A stretch of DNA of 64,000 nucleotides from Ramazzottius varieornatus (GCA_001949185.1 BDGG01000011.1:1678902-1742901), one strand, 5' to 3'. Counted from the first letter of the stretch, positions 21,880 through 33,983 are shown. Notes: generated by a model from the sequence alone, not told the origin. Numbers and translations: made by a program.

Positions 21880-24566
21880 ATGGACGCTTGCTCGTTTCTG
21901 ATCTTATCCTTGTTTCCGGTCTTCGCCGCCAGTCAGATAACGACCGTCCCGACCATTCTAGTAGCCATGATTGCCAGGAATGCAGAGAACACGTTACCCT
22001 ATGCCCTCGGAGGCTTGGAGAAGCAAAATTACCCCCCGAAACATTTGCATATTCGGTAAGATCGCCATAGTCCAGAAAAACTGTTCACTCTAGAAGGAGT
22101 TAGCGTGATGTCACGGAAATATTCCATGACCGATCACTTAATGTAACAGTTGCGCCCCGTACGCCGTGACGTCATGCGCTACTGAAGCATTGTTGTGGAC
22201 CATTGATTGATTCGAAAGGACTGTAGTGTCTGCTAACCACCTTTCTACCTGTCTGTTTCCAGCATACGGACGGACTGCAACATGGACAAGACCGCCGATG
22301 TCGCCAAGAAATGGACGGCTGCCGTAAAAGACAAGTACGGAAGTGTGGCCGTCATGGATTCGGAATGTCGGCAGGAAGTGAATCCTAAATACCCATTTAC
22401 CAAAGATCCCGAAAGACGACACCATGTCAATGCCATGCGCGACCAAGCACTTGTTGCGGCGCGCAACGAAGGCGTCTACGATTATGTACTGGTCAGTAAA
22501 TATATTCCTCCTCCTCACCGTCCGCTCTTAGAGCTTCAAACTTTCATCTGGTTTAAACTCTTCTGTAGTTTCTCGACTCGGATGCCTTTCTAGTGGATCC
22601 TTCAACCATATCGGATCTCGTCGCCACTCAAACGTAAGCCGCAAAAATCACTTCCGCTTGAAAAAGTAACGAAGCGTCTAGTATCATTTTAGGTTAATCG
22701 TTTCGCCATTTCTTCCTTCGTTGAACAAGTATGGCAATTTCTGGTGCAATTCAACTGAAGAGGTAAAATCATTCTAAGTGCAACTGGGAAATTAGGAGCG
22801 TGGCAAACAAACTCGATAATGATTGCCCAAGTGGCGCACTGTCTCGGACATCAATACCGAAAACATGCGCCACTTTGGAGAACGATTTTGTGGGGTGCGT
22901 TTGCTGACCTCCCATATCGACTTGGTTCAGAGTTTAAAGTGAATTCTTTTGTGATAGTTTCGGTATTATCCGACGTTGGACTGCTCGGCCATTTTCGAGT
23001 TCGAGTCCACCGGGATCTTCGAAGTGGCCCTCGTCCATACTGTCGTTCTAGTCGATGTGAAGGCTGTCGAGACTCAGAAGCTGAGCTTCCGGTCTTCCAA
23101 CGAACTGGACGAGTCTGCTCGACCATACCAGAATTTTGTTCGCGAAGCTCACAAAGCCGGCGTGTCGATGCATGTCATCAACAGCAAGCAGTATGGCTAC
23201 TGTCTACCTCCGCTAACCAACGGCAGTACGCTGGAGAACCAAAGCGACCTGCTAAAGAACCTCCTCATGGAAGTTCTCGGTAAGACTATTCCCTCGTCAT
23301 CAAAGACGGAATTTTTTTCATAATGTGACTGCTTGTAGTCAGTCGAGAGGAGATTCCGCGGTCGATCCATCTGCCCTTAAACCACGAAGATTTGGACACG
23401 CTAGGCTTCGACCACATGTATCTGATCAACCTAGATAGGCGGACTGAACGAAGAGAACGAATGGAGAAGACGTTCGATATTCTTAATTTGGAGGTCGAAC
23501 GTATCACAGCCGTCGATGGGACGTAAGCAGCAATATTCCCTTCGTTTAATTTGAAATTTGGAAGATAAGAAAAGCGACTCGACGAGATCGTTTTCTTTCA
23601 AGTGGCGTACCGTGCGCCCAAAAACACGGAGAATATGCGCCACTTAGCGAAAGAGGTGAACTTGGTAATTATGCTCGTTTTCTCAATTGGCGCACCTTTC
23701 AGGCAATGACACTGAAAATGTGCACCGTTTGGGAAATAAACTCGACCCAGTTCGTTTTTCCAAATGGCGCACTTTCACAGCCAGTAATACCGACAACGTG
23801 TGCCACTTGGGAAACCGTTTGTAGAGGTTGTTCGCCGAGCTCTCATTCCTGGGATATTTTTGGCAGGAAATTGACGTTGACGGATCTGGACGATATGGGT
23901 GTAAAGATGCTGGAAGGTTACCTCGACCCATACAAGAAGCGTCCCATGACTATGGGCGAGTTTGGTTGTTACCTGTCCCACTACGCCATCTGGCGGGACG
24001 TCATCGACAAGGGCTATCAAAAGGTGCTGGTCTTTGAAGACGACATTCGCTTCGAGAACTACTTCCGCCAGCGCCTTCTCGATATCTGGAAAGACGTCGA
24101 CCGGTTAAAGCTCGATTGGGACCTGATCTATCTCGGTCGAAAGCGTCTCGCTGACGAGTACGAGCCGTTCGTCAAAGGTAGCCGGCAGATCGTGCATGTA
24201 GGGTACTCGTACTGGACACTGTGTTACATGTTGAGCGCGAGTGGCGCAGCCAAGCTGTTAAAGGGCGAACCGTTAGGGAAGGTCTTGCCGGTGGATGAAT
24301 ACTTGCCGATTATGTTTGATCGGCATCCGAATAGTGAGTGGAAGGAAAGCTTCCCTGAAAGGGACTTGTTGGCGTTTTCGGCGTACCCGTTGTTGGTGTA
24401 TCCCACTCATTATACCAAAGAGGAAGGGTACATCAGTGACACGGAGAACTCGGTCGTGTTCAGTGAAGTGGCGAAGGAAGTACCGGAAGGTTCGAGAGGG
24501 GATGAACGGATAAAAAAGAAGAAGGACAAAGAGATGGGCGACATCGTTGCTCATGACGAGCTATAG
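21880..24566 (+). CDS. COLGALT1: Procollagen galactosyltransferase (GT25), ER-resident
   Basis: Seven exons with matching phases: 21880-22055, 22263-22491, 22569-22633, 22693-22762, 22958-23279, 23339-23522, 23867-24566, giving 581 residues (human 622). It transfers galactose from UDP-galactose to hydroxylysine of collagens in the ER. A signal peptide (FLILSLFPVFAA) is followed by VAMIARNAENTLPYAL, the FLDSDAFLV metal-binding motif, NFWCNSTEE and TGIFEVALVHT. The C-terminal GT25 half has MYLINLDRRTERRERM, GEFGCYLSHYAIW, VLVFEDDIRFE, WDLIYLGRK and LPVDEYLPIMFDRHPN. The protein ends in HDEL, the ER-retrieval signal. The ATG at 21880 is chosen because it places the signal peptide directly at the N-terminus. 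Introns 4 and 6 carry the hairpin repeats. Confidence 0.95.
22826..22882. repeat. Intronic hairpin repeat, one well-preserved copy
   Basis: In galactosyltransferase intron 4: CCAAGTGGCGCAC at 22829, right arm ATGCGCCACTTTGG ending near 22879, and an inner stem TCGG/CCGA around the loop. Confidence 0.85.
23596..23816. repeat. Intronic hairpin repeat, three copies
   Basis: In galactosyltransferase intron 6: arms near 23601/23636, 23684/23720 and 23759/23797. The middle copy shows an inner stem TTTCAG/CTGAAA. Confidence 0.85.
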
Positions 24567-25398
24567 AATGAAGGTGGCGGCTTTATATTTTACTATTCCG
24601 TGTGATTGCGACAAATGTGCCTCTTTGAAGTTTTTATTACGAGGATGAGAAATCAATCAAGGGTGTCGGTAATACTCAAACTTCTTGCATTGCCCGAATT
24701 ATGGTGCGAAAATGGCTATGCCCGAATTATGTTTTCTACCTCGTACGAATGTTTTTGTTAGATCTGACCTTGTGCTCAACTGTTTTTTATCGTTTCTTTT
24801 ATCACCTTGCCGTTTTTCTACCCACTGATCAACCTCGTTGTTTCTAACTTTTAGCTCGGTCGAAGTTTAATAGGGCGCATCTAGGAATTCGAGTACCAAT
24901 TGGCCAAGGACAATCGATATCCGCACTGCAGTGCGCGACTTTACGGTTCAGCATAGGCCAGCGCCACTGGCCTATGCTGAACAGTGCCAAAACTCATCAG
25001 TGAGCCGCAAAGATATTTTTAGATCAGGCTGGGCGCTGTTTACCTTGTGAGGATGGAATGCCTTTGTCTTATCGGAGGATGTGAGAAACACTCACTGACA
25101 CGTTTTGTCACAAACGAATTCTTTGGTGAGTACAGCGAAGGTCTGTTGCTGAATTTCGAATGCAGCACGATGGCGTGCTAGTGTGAGAGCTTCGGGTTGT
25201 TGCTCCTGTACACGTCTATGCAAACTGTCACGAGGCGGGAGCCCGCAGCTTCGAACAGAGTTAGGTACGTGCTATTGCTCTGCGCCTATCGTCTACAACT
25301 TCATAAATCGTAATTCGGCAACCGTTTTCTGCTGTCTAGTCGGATTATCCTCGGGATTTTAGGGACCCAGTTTTTGAGTATTCAGGTTGTTTTGACGC
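24567..25398. other. Intergenic region with two palindromes
   Basis: 3' flank of the galactosyltransferase and 5' flank of the F-box-like gene. Apart from the palindromes at 24922 and 24946 I see nothing annotatable. Confidence 0.5.
24922..24982. repeat. Paired palindromes / 16-bp hairpin
   Basis: A 14-bp perfect palindrome CGCACTGCAGTGCG at 24922-24935 is followed by a perfect hairpin: arm GTTCAGCATAGGCCAG (24946-24961), loop CGCCA, arm 24967-24982. Confidence 0.75.
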
Positions 25399-27672
25399 AT
25401 GGGTCGTCGCAAGAAAAGCGAAGCATGGACGGATGGGCCAAATTCTCCTGGTTTTCCCGTGAAGAGATTACGGTACGATTCCGCACCGATTCAGCATGGT
25501 TCTATCGGTACAAATCTTCGATGGTGAATGCTTAGAGTATCTGCTTTTCCCGGAAAGATGCGAAAGGGAGGAGGAAGTCAAACGGATGTCGGGAGCGGCA
25601 GTGAGGCTAGTGACTGGGAGACGTCACAGTGGAAGCCGGTTATGTGTTATGCGCATGGAAGAATGGCGGACAATGAGAAACACGGTGGAAAGGATTCTGT
25701 CAAACGCTTCTTCGAACCTATCGAACCGAAGGAGATCAGGAGAGATGTCAGCCACGGAAAACGTCGGGCAGTTGAAATTTCCTTCCGGACGGGAGCTGGC
25801 TTTATTCAGGCATTGGAAAAAAGTAACATCGATCATGTGGTATGCCATGCACTACAATAACGTTTACATACTTTTCTTTACCTTTGTCATTGCGAATTAT
25901 AAAACGTATGATTAGAGAAATTCATTCTTCACCTGTTGGTTATCGGTAGGTCTCAGACAGGGCCAGAATCACTCTGAAGCGTCCGGAAGAAGCGTTGGAA
26001 GAGATGACGAGCACCGAGTATTTCTGGACGATGGACGAGATTTTGTGGCAGTTGGTGCCGTTCTACTGGGGACGACTTTTTAAAGGGTGCGTGCACGCAT
26101 ACTTGAACGAAACTTAGGCTGCGTTTCGTAAGTGGTTATCAACCCTGGTCGACTATAATATTATGATGAACTGGCGTTCACAAAGCCACTCTTCAGTAAC
26201 TCAACCCTGGTCAACGAAAATCAACCCAAATGCGTTCAGAAAGTCCATACGTTATAATCAACCCGCTGCAACCCAATGTAGTTGTTAGCCGTGGTTGATT
26301 TATGAACAATTCGAGTCGTCAACCCGAGTTATCAACCACATCCCATTGAAAAGAGCCTACCCGCTTAACTAGCATAAATATGCTAGTAGACCCCTACCCC
26401 GCTCCTCTTCTCAATTCTCATGACAATTTTCCATGGTGTGTCGATCATTGAGTGTTTGACTTTTTCCCGTGTTCGCTAGCTTTCTAAACGAACTGTGGAT
26501 CTTCTGTCCACACAACTTTTCGCCATCAACATCGCCGTTACGGCAGCATCCCAATGTCCACCGGAAGCCGACCACAAAACCGTTCTGACGGAAAGCCAGA
26601 TTTCAGCTGCAGTCGAATTGATCTGCACTGTTATTCGTGTGCCACTGCTTCGTTGGCTCGTCGCTACTCTACTCATTGAATCTTCAACTATCATTCTACA
26701 AGGTCCGGGTACTACGGAGACAGGCCTTCTGGGTGCTCGACAGTGACGACGACGATCTGAAGGAAGTTTTCGGAGTGCAGCGTTCGACTTTCACCAAGCT
26801 GCTACGAGATCTCAAGCTGTACAGAAATTTCTGTACAGTATTTAATGTGGCAGTAATCATATTGACGTAATGCAGCTGTCGCTGCGGGTTGATGGTATGT
26901 AGTTGATGACATGACATCACACTTTGTGAACGCTGGTTAAGCTGAAATATTACACACAACCTCGGGTTGATCATAATTTCATCGCCCACCTCAACTCGCT
27001 CGGTGGCGCGTTCATTATGTCTACTAGTGATTCACAATTTTGGGTTCATCATAACAACTAGGGTTGAGATACAAAACGCAGCCTTACTCTGGAGCTAACT
27101 TAAAGGTCACGTTACAGTGAATTGCTCGTCCTTCTGCCAACACTAAACTTAATGAATTACAAATTACTTTGCGAACCAGGCTCTAATTTCTACTGTCTTA
27201 CAGCGTCAGCAGGAGCTGGAAGGGATCGCTTGAGAGAGAAAGGCGTTCTTCGGGTGGGCTGTTCGTGGTACCAGATTACTATGAACATGGAACTATCAAG
27301 TAGTGCGACCCTTCCAACTTCTCTTCCTTATACCTGGTTAGAAATATTATTAAGATGGACGAAACTCTCACAAGAATTGTCCTGAACGGCGGTTCCGCTA
27401 ACCTGAGCGAGTGGAAAAAGATTCTGGAGGCGAACAAGCAGATCAAGAATTTGACGGTCATCGGAAACAACCAGGACGTGAAAATGGAGGAGATGGACTT
27501 CGGCAAGCCATACTACCCTTTTGAACGAATCTGGGAACAGGTCGAGACTTTCACCTGCATTGACTCCTTCGTCCATTTCAACTTTGGCTATATGGGGAAT
27601 TACATCAGCCGAGGCGAGTACTTTACCGACTTGTACTGGAATCCGGCTATATTGAACTTGTGCCACGCCTAG
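25399..27672 (+). CDS. F-box-like protein
   Basis: Five exons with agreeing phases: 25399-25498, 25538-25839, 25950-26086, 27204-27299, 27342-27672, giving 321 residues. Two introns are only 39 and 42 nt. The N-terminal 130 residues are basic and probably disordered (MGRRKKSEAW). An F-box-like segment follows: MDEILWQLVPFYWGRLFKG joined across the third intron to VSRSWKGSLE. F-boxes bind SKP1 in SCF ubiquitin ligases, so this may be a substrate adaptor. The C-terminal part (LTRIVLNGGSANLSEW, KNLTVIGNN) could be a short leucine-rich-repeat region. Intron 3 (26087-27203) is expanded by a Harbinger-type element. After the TAG at 27670-27672 the same frame stays open for about 30 codons, so the stop may be recent. 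The F-box call is from pattern only. Confidence 0.65.
26117..27084 (+). mobile_element. Non-autonomous PIF/Harbinger element, 968 bp
   Basis: The terminal inverted repeat begins GGCTGCGTTT at both ends and the element is flanked by a 3-bp TTA duplication (26114-26116 and 27085-27087), the Harbinger signature. The inverted repeats continue imperfectly for about 50 bp (ATGATGAAC is shared). The interior keeps a transposase N-terminal scrap, FWVLDSDDDDLKEVFGV, where Harbingers have a DSxDxxFxxxFRMSR-type segment. It lies wholly in intron 3 of the F-box-like gene. Confidence 0.88.
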
Positions 27673-30600
27673 ATCTGGTCCATCCCAAAGACCGGATCAG
27701 CCGAAAAGAAACATGAGATCTTCTTGGATCAGGTTATGTCCGTGATGGAGAAGTTTGACTTGTAATGGCCGTATCCCGCCGAGCAAAGCCAGTGACTGCA
27801 GACCAGTTTTGACCGGCTTCATGAAAAGTATCGAAAGAATGTCCAGACATAAATGGGCAGCAACGATCGGGACAGTCACCGAGCAAAGTACGAAAGAGCG
27901 TAAGTGTGACTGGCATGCTTGTTTGCGTTAGCCTGCACGTTGCGGAACCATTCAGACAAGTTAGACAAAAGGACAAATGATTTAAGGCGTCGAATGGCGC
28001 TGTGGGTGTTCGGCAGGATACCACGGATGTCGTTTTCAACGGGGAGAAACTGGACAAAATGGACTGCGTGGTCCTTGGACACTAGATGGCTGAGAGGCGG
28101 ACGATAAACTTGTGGGACTTGCGCTGTCATGGTCAGAAAATCACGGCGGCGCCCTGTCAGTGACGAAACAGTTACTTTCACATTGACCGGCTGGGTGAAA
28201 GAATGCTTGGCGCCAGATTGGATGAAGTGCGAACCGCATCGCGAGAAAGACCAGCCGAACCAGATAAGGCACCAAGTTCCAGCGATGAGGATGGGTTTGC
28301 GTCAGACAAATGGGTATCGGCGGCCCAATTCTGCAACAATGATTCCTGTTTCCAAACTACGCTGTTTTGACATGAGGCTGTCAAGAATGTCAAAGGGTAT
28401 CACGTGGTGAGTTTACCGTATCCCGCCGTGGCTCAAAGTCTTGGAAGAATGTTCGCCCTTTTGCGAAGATTTCCCGAAAATTCTACGGGCGTTTGCTCCT
28501 GAATTTCCCCCAGACAGCATAGTACGGTAGTCTAGCACACGATGTGAGGCGGAATGAGCTGGTTCCGAATCTTGTGACGCCGATGGCGCAACTTCGAAAC
28601 TTAAGAAAGGAATCTTTGTGTAGTGTTTGTTTGTTATTTTTCGCTGGTTCCCCTTTTTTTGAGTGTAGATTATTGTCTTCAATAACGATTTCCCAAAACA
28701 CTTCTTGTTGGTGATCAGAATGAGACGAGTCCACAATCACATATGGATTATGGAGTTCGCTAAGTCTCAAACTGTGGAACACCAGACATTGCTGCTGTTC
28801 TAAAAAGGGTATCAAAAAGTCGGCCAGCAGATCATTAAAAGTTGGCCTGATACAGCCGTTAAATCGCGATTAGTCTTAATTAGCTGTGCCATCAGGACAC
28901 TTCCTAATGACCCTTGACCAAACAAAGCATTTCTCAGTGACCACTGGTCAGACAGGCAAATGGACTTCAGCATCTTGTTCTTCGATGTTTGATCCACCAG
29001 ATTGCACCAGCAGTTCAACTTTGCCCTTGGGGTCCCAAAACTTAAAAGTCAATTCCTGAACAATTTGGTCGGAAGCCCATTGTTACAAAATTGGGCCGTC
29101 GATATCCAGATGCTGGACCAGAAAGAAAATATTCAGAAACTTAATGATTCGTGATTAGCTAATGCCTCGTACGAAAATGGTCCTGGCGGTCGGCCTAGCA
29201 TCTTGCTTGAATACAGGACTTTTTGAGTGACAAGAATCCTGGCCTCAAGCCTGGCAGCTCGAGGATCAAAACCCACGTGGGTTGGTGCCTACACTTATTC
29301 CCCGCCTTGAAACGTGTCGTGCGCTCGCTGGTCGAGCGCGGTCCCAGCCGCCAGGTTTTTCGATCAGTGGGTTTCACCGTTCGAAACGCAAAAAAGAAGC
29401 GATGAGGCAGGTCTGACCGCGGATCCGACCACGAGCTGCAAGGCAAGGATTAACACTCTCAGCACGAAGCTTTTCGTGTTCGGAGAATACTACCGTCCTC
29501 ATCGTGTATACAAGGGTTTGATTGGCTAGAAGCACGGGATGAAGGCGGCCCTAGCCAATAGCCAATTCCCCAAATTTTGAAATTAGGAAAATTGGCAGGC
29601 CGTGAGGAGCAACTTTCACAAAGTAGACTGAGCCATCTTATTTTTTTCTGAATGCCGTGATGGTCGTCAGATTTCTTCCAGGCTTGGTTTCGGTAGAGGA
29701 CTCTGTCCTCTGTGTTTCAGATTTTTGGTGGACGGATTCCGTAGATGAGTGCAGAGTGAGGAGATGAAACCTGAAATTTCGCCAGTCCCCCCGGAAACTG
29801 GAGAACTTCTCTCCAACGTCCGAGGGTTTCGCTGACCGCTGGTCATCCGTCTCATTTTGGGGATAAGACCGAGCTAGAGGCAAAAGAAAAATCCCAGCTA
29901 GAAAGACCCAAGGGTAACACCAGGAGGCGAAAAACGCGGACGATTGTATACACAAAGAGGATGGTCGTACGCAGAGCGTGAAACACCTAAGTTGAGGACA
30001 ACTGTCACACCACTGAGCCAGAGCACTTACCATTCTTACCAACTTAGACAGGCAATTTTCTCTCCCGGAATTGAAATAACGTTTCGACTTTGGAAACTTT
30101 TCAACCACACCTCTAGAGGCGTCACCAGACTGCTGGTGACGTATTCCTGGCCCGAACCGCTACTTAACCTAGAGTATTGTCCAGGCAATGGCCTAGCAAA
30201 GACCTGGTGCAAACTGCTCGACTCATTTTCGCACGAGAGCGTTCAACATGAGCCATATTCTTTAGTAATAGCAATCAAGGAATTCGAAGCAAGATCTTTC
30301 ATTTTTTGTACGACTGCTGGAATAGCTGAAACGGAATTCTGAAGGTCTGCTCGTACAAAAATGCTCACTCCATATAGTGTGTGTTAGGTGTGTGACCACT
30401 GCATAATCAGGTACAGTATCATCAGGTCTCCATCAGGTATGCTGCGCTTGCTCCATTTGTCGCGCACTCAGTTATGCTGGCTGTTTGATGGGAGTCGATA
30501 CGAAGTCTATTTCAGCCAAATTGATCCCTTAACTTCAAAGGCGTATCGGAGGGGGAGCAACTTTGCAATTGCGGAACTTTCGCGATTTCAGAATTGCGGA

Positions 30601-31355
30601 GCTGGAATAACTGAAAACTATCCGAGAGATGATGCAGATCTGCAGTCTTGAAACAAAAATTTTGAGAAATTGCAGAGGTTATTTTACAGAAAAGGTATTA
30701 TTTCCAGAAGGTTTTCAAAGGCTTTTCTAGAATCTACACTTCTGAACCGCCGTAGCACATTCCGATAGGAAAAAACGTCTAACTTTTCAATTTTTTGAGC
30801 ATTTAGAATTAATTTCACCAAATTGACCCCGCAATTTGCAAAAGTTTTCGGGGAAAAAGTTGCGGATCTGCAAAATATTGCGACTCCCACAGGCAACCTT
30901 AACGCGTCTTTGCCCCAGAGCCACGGAATTAGGTTTTGGATTTTCGACGCAGCCAGAACGGACGAAAATTCGTAATTGAGATTCACCCGAAGGGTTGCCC
31001 TGAATCAAGTGATATATGGGTTCATGGGTGATCAGGGTACGTAAGTCACAAGATTGGTTTACTGTGTCACCGCTTGTTTCTTTGTTCCTGATTCTGAATT
31101 TGCTGCACCTTCCTGCATGGAGGACTAGCTTGCGCCGTCAAATCTTCGGGCCTTCGGATACCCGTCTGGAAATTCGAAAGACCTTGCACAATATTTCCTC
31201 GGCATCAAAGTCCAATCTTTCCGTCGACACTCGCACACAAGACCGAACTCCATTTCGGCCTCGTCGAAGCACTTTGTCCTTGCATTATTCACACCCTTCC
31301 GGGACATCCACTAGCGATCTGGATCAACAGCAATCTCCTTGTTAGCTGTTTTTCT

Positions 31356-31379
31356 GTTCTGCCGTCATGACGGCAGAAC
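31356..31379. repeat. 24-bp perfect palindrome
   Basis: GTTCTGCCGTCA followed immediately by its reverse complement, with no spacer. It is isolated and has no adjoining gene. Confidence 0.8.
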
Positions 31380-31439
31380 CGGATGACCATAGGATGTGGA
31401 ATACATTGTATTTCAATGTGGGAGACGATTCCCTGTTAG

Positions 31440-31795
31440 CTCATCCCGCACTGAAAGCCAGGCTGTTTGGTTTACATCCTATTTTGACATGTAATCCCGT
31501 ACTGAATTTTCCCATGCTTGTCCCTTCCATATTAGAAAAAGGGGTGATCCCCTACTGAATGCGAGCCATGATCAAAACATAATGGTACCACGGTATGGTG
31601 CTGCCACCTACAGGTGTGACGTCATGTGTCCCGTCCTGTCTCCACTATAATATACAAGCTGATCTCTCCCACAATAAATTCGCAATGGACCAATACTGCA
31701 GTGCTGCCCTCTACAGGTGTGTCGTCATTGTGTCCCACATTAGAACCGTTTTACTCTGCACGATAGTGTTGGTACCACAGATCCCGTACTGATAT
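31440..31795. repeat. Iterated ATCCCGTACTGA motif and a duplicated block
   Basis: Near-copies of ATCCCGTACTGA occur at about 31446, 31492, 31545 and 31782. A block containing CTACAGGTGTG and GTCAT..GTGTCCC is repeated at 31599-31632 and 31701-31737. Confidence 0.6.
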
Positions 31796-31810
31796 CGATC
31801 CCATTCAAAA

Positions 31811-32101
31811 TCCGTACTTCCGCAAGTACGCCAGAAGAACCATACTGGACAGCTCGGAAGATGAAGAAGCAGTCGAAGAACCATCGCCTGAATCAAGATG
31901 AAAAAAGCTAGGGAGCGGTTAGAAAAGCTGACTCCGGATCCAAAGGCAGGCACCAAAGGCCAAATGACTCGAGTTGGTGGTAGCGACGGAAGTTCGGGAA
32001 GGGGTGGCAGCCAAGATGAGGGAACACGTGGACCCAAGAACAAGATGCAGAAACGATCTTCCAAAAGAATTACTGACATCGAACAGTCGGACGATGAATA
32101 G
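31811..32101 (+). CDS. Acidic/Ser-rich disordered fragment
   Basis: A frame reading TILDSSEDEEAVEEPSPE is followed, one frame over from about 31895, by MKKARERLEKLTPDPK...KRSSKRITDIEQSDDE with a stop at 32099. Both parts look like the disordered ends of a chromatin or transposon protein. No domain, and the two frames need an intron or frameshift to join. Confidence 0.25.
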
Positions 32102-33192
32102 ACCGATAGCTGGGGGGAAGAAGTGCCAGGAGCTGAAGCAGACCAGTACCTGTTTCTTCCAGTAAATAATTTTTTGTAGTTGTTTTGCTCAACATGCGCA
32201 AAGTCCGATGACTCTTTTTGTAGCCTACCTCGAACTCTTTTACTGTCTCAACATTTTCAACTTGTTACATAATGTTATTTGATTATGTGGCGGTTTCCGG
32301 CATTGTTGCACTTGTTTAAATTAAGAGTTTTAGGGCATTTCGCTCTGGTGGTGTCTAGCTGTTCCTGGCTCATGTCTTCCAGGTGTTTTACGTCCGTTTA
32401 ATCCCCTTTAGCCTTTGAATGATATTTTGTTACCGTATCAGTCTCGTCTCTTGCGATCAACTTCAGTACGGTACGAAACAGATTTCAGCTCGACAAATAC
32501 TAGGGAAACTTAATGGGTTCAGGTTGTAAACTAGCACGGCGGAGTAATTGGATCTAGTGCGGTAACTCCATCACCTCGAACATGTTACAGTAACGGCAAA
32601 GCAACAGGTAACAGACTGGCGGTAGGCGTAAGGTAAACGCGTTACTGAGTTGGATTACACCATGTCTTTGCGGTAACACCGAGACTGTACTCGGTAAGCA
32701 ACTAGTATGCCAACGGAGTGGGCTGAAGTCCGGCGCAACCACCTACAAGAGCACCATAATTAGCGCGATGACAACATGTCCGTAACATGAATTAAGTCAG
32801 GAAATCAGTATGGGACTCTCCCACGCCGATCCCACATCGAACGCCACCTCGTTCCACCTCAGAACTGAGTGTATTACAACCATTTAGATCAGTACGGGAA
32901 GCAAAATACCATACTGATTTACAAGCTGGTACCTACCGTGGAATGGGCAAACGCCGGAATGGTGGGACCGCCATGTTGACCAAAGTGGGACCTTCTCCAT
33001 GGGCAGAAGTTACAGTACAGTACGTGTACTGGTACTCTTTCGCATAATCTATGTACTATCAAGATATTATCAACGGTTGAGTCTAACGTCTAACGAAGCA
33101 TCTAACGTCACAAGTTACAACTACGAAGGGACGAGATAGCCAGTTAGGTTTCAACCTGTGTCACTCGTCGACACAAAAGCGTCGCTAGCGAA

Positions 33193-33259
33193 ATGCTTCA
33201 CAACTCCTTCCTAGCAATTGGAATTGTAACAGTCTTCTGCGTTCTCTGCATCGATCCTA
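33193..33259 (+). CDS. Putative signal-peptide exon of the GH16-receptor kinase gene
   Basis: An ATG at 33193 opens a short frame with a clear signal-peptide profile (LAIGIVTVFCVLC). A possible donor at 33260 (A|GTTCTC, weak) is phase 1 and matches the phase-1 acceptor at 37888 in front of the first GH16 exon. The mariner (33276-37780) sits in the intron between; without it and its TA duplication this intron would be about 122 bp, normal for the window. This is inference from phase, spacing and the otherwise missing signal peptide. Confidence 0.5.
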
Positions 33260-33347
33260 GTTCTCTCGTCGCATACACCCCGCTCGCACCAACTTGCTAC
33301 CACCTCTTAGAAAAATTCCTGTACATTCCAGAATGAAAATAGAATTC

Positions 33348-33983
33348 TCAGTCTAATTCTATATAATCCCCCTTCTTGTCCAGCATCTTCTGAACACGAC
33401 TCTCCCAAGACAAGAGTGATCGGCGGATAACTCCGAGGTCGAAGTTGGCACACACCTCATGAAGGACCTTGCTCAGACCAGCGATCGTGGTAACCTTCCG
33501 TTCACCTGAATTTTTTTTCAAAATCCCGTTGATGGCATAATCCAAAGGAGCTAAGTTAGGGCTGTTGGCCATCCAGTGGTCCTCCGGAATGTAGTTCGGA
33601 TGGTGCTCTTCCATCCAGTTCTGGGTCAGCATCGCCACATGAGACTTCGCTCTGTCGAAGTGCACCCAGATATCCTGCGGATTTTTCGGGTAGAGTCGGG
33701 GAATGTCTTTATGCACCATCGACGACAGGAAATTGTCGATCAAGTACTGCGCTGTGACTTTACATTGCCATCAACAACGTAGGGCTTTGACATTCCGTTC
33801 CAGCAGATCCCAATTGCGACCATGATCTTTTTTGGCCACTGCTTCACCGGCTTTTTGCGCCAGTCATCCGGAACCTCCATAAATCCGTCAGTGTAGAAAT
33901 ACTCGCCTTCGCTGTTGCAATCATCAAGAGTGATCCACGTTTCATCCATCGTGAAGATTTTCTTGACTCTGTTGCCCCACAGA
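33348..33983 (-). pseudogene. Mariner transposase, C-terminal half
   Basis: DDE/D catalytic half: TMDETWITLDD (first Asp), WVHFDRAKSHV (second Asp, normally DNAxxH so the Asn is Arg here) and NSPNLAPLDYAIN (third Asp). Thirty-seven residues separate the second and third Asp, the DD37D subclass. A 1-bp frameshift lies at about 33745-33755. It is severed from the N-terminal half by the 3.2-kb insertion. Confidence 0.88.

Larger units (their letters stand above)
27673..33192. other. Gene-poor repeat-rich stretch, 5.5 kb
   Basis: Scattered open frames occur on both strands, none with a recognisable family or a supporting splice chain. The frame 28181-27876 (-) and the frame 30108-29638 (-, with a hydrophobic stretch CYPWVFLAGIFLLPLA) are the longest plausible ones. 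Separate entries cover the palindrome at 31356, the duplicated block and the acidic tail at 31811-32101. Confidence 0.45.

Noticed and set aside
27876-28410. A minus-strand gene from two overlapping frames (28181-27876 and 28393-28178)
   Set aside because: The frames differ and no splice pair joins them; the plus strand is equally open, and no domain is recognisable.
29175-29300. tRNA-derived SINE suggested by GGCCTCAAGCCTGG and GGATCAAAACCC
   Set aside because: Neither motif fits the polymerase III box consensus well and there is no cloverleaf or poly-A tail.
29638-30342. Membrane or secreted protein on the minus strand (hydrophobic stretch near 29880-29930)
   Set aside because: Both strands are open, composition is not clearly coding, and there is no splice or homology support.
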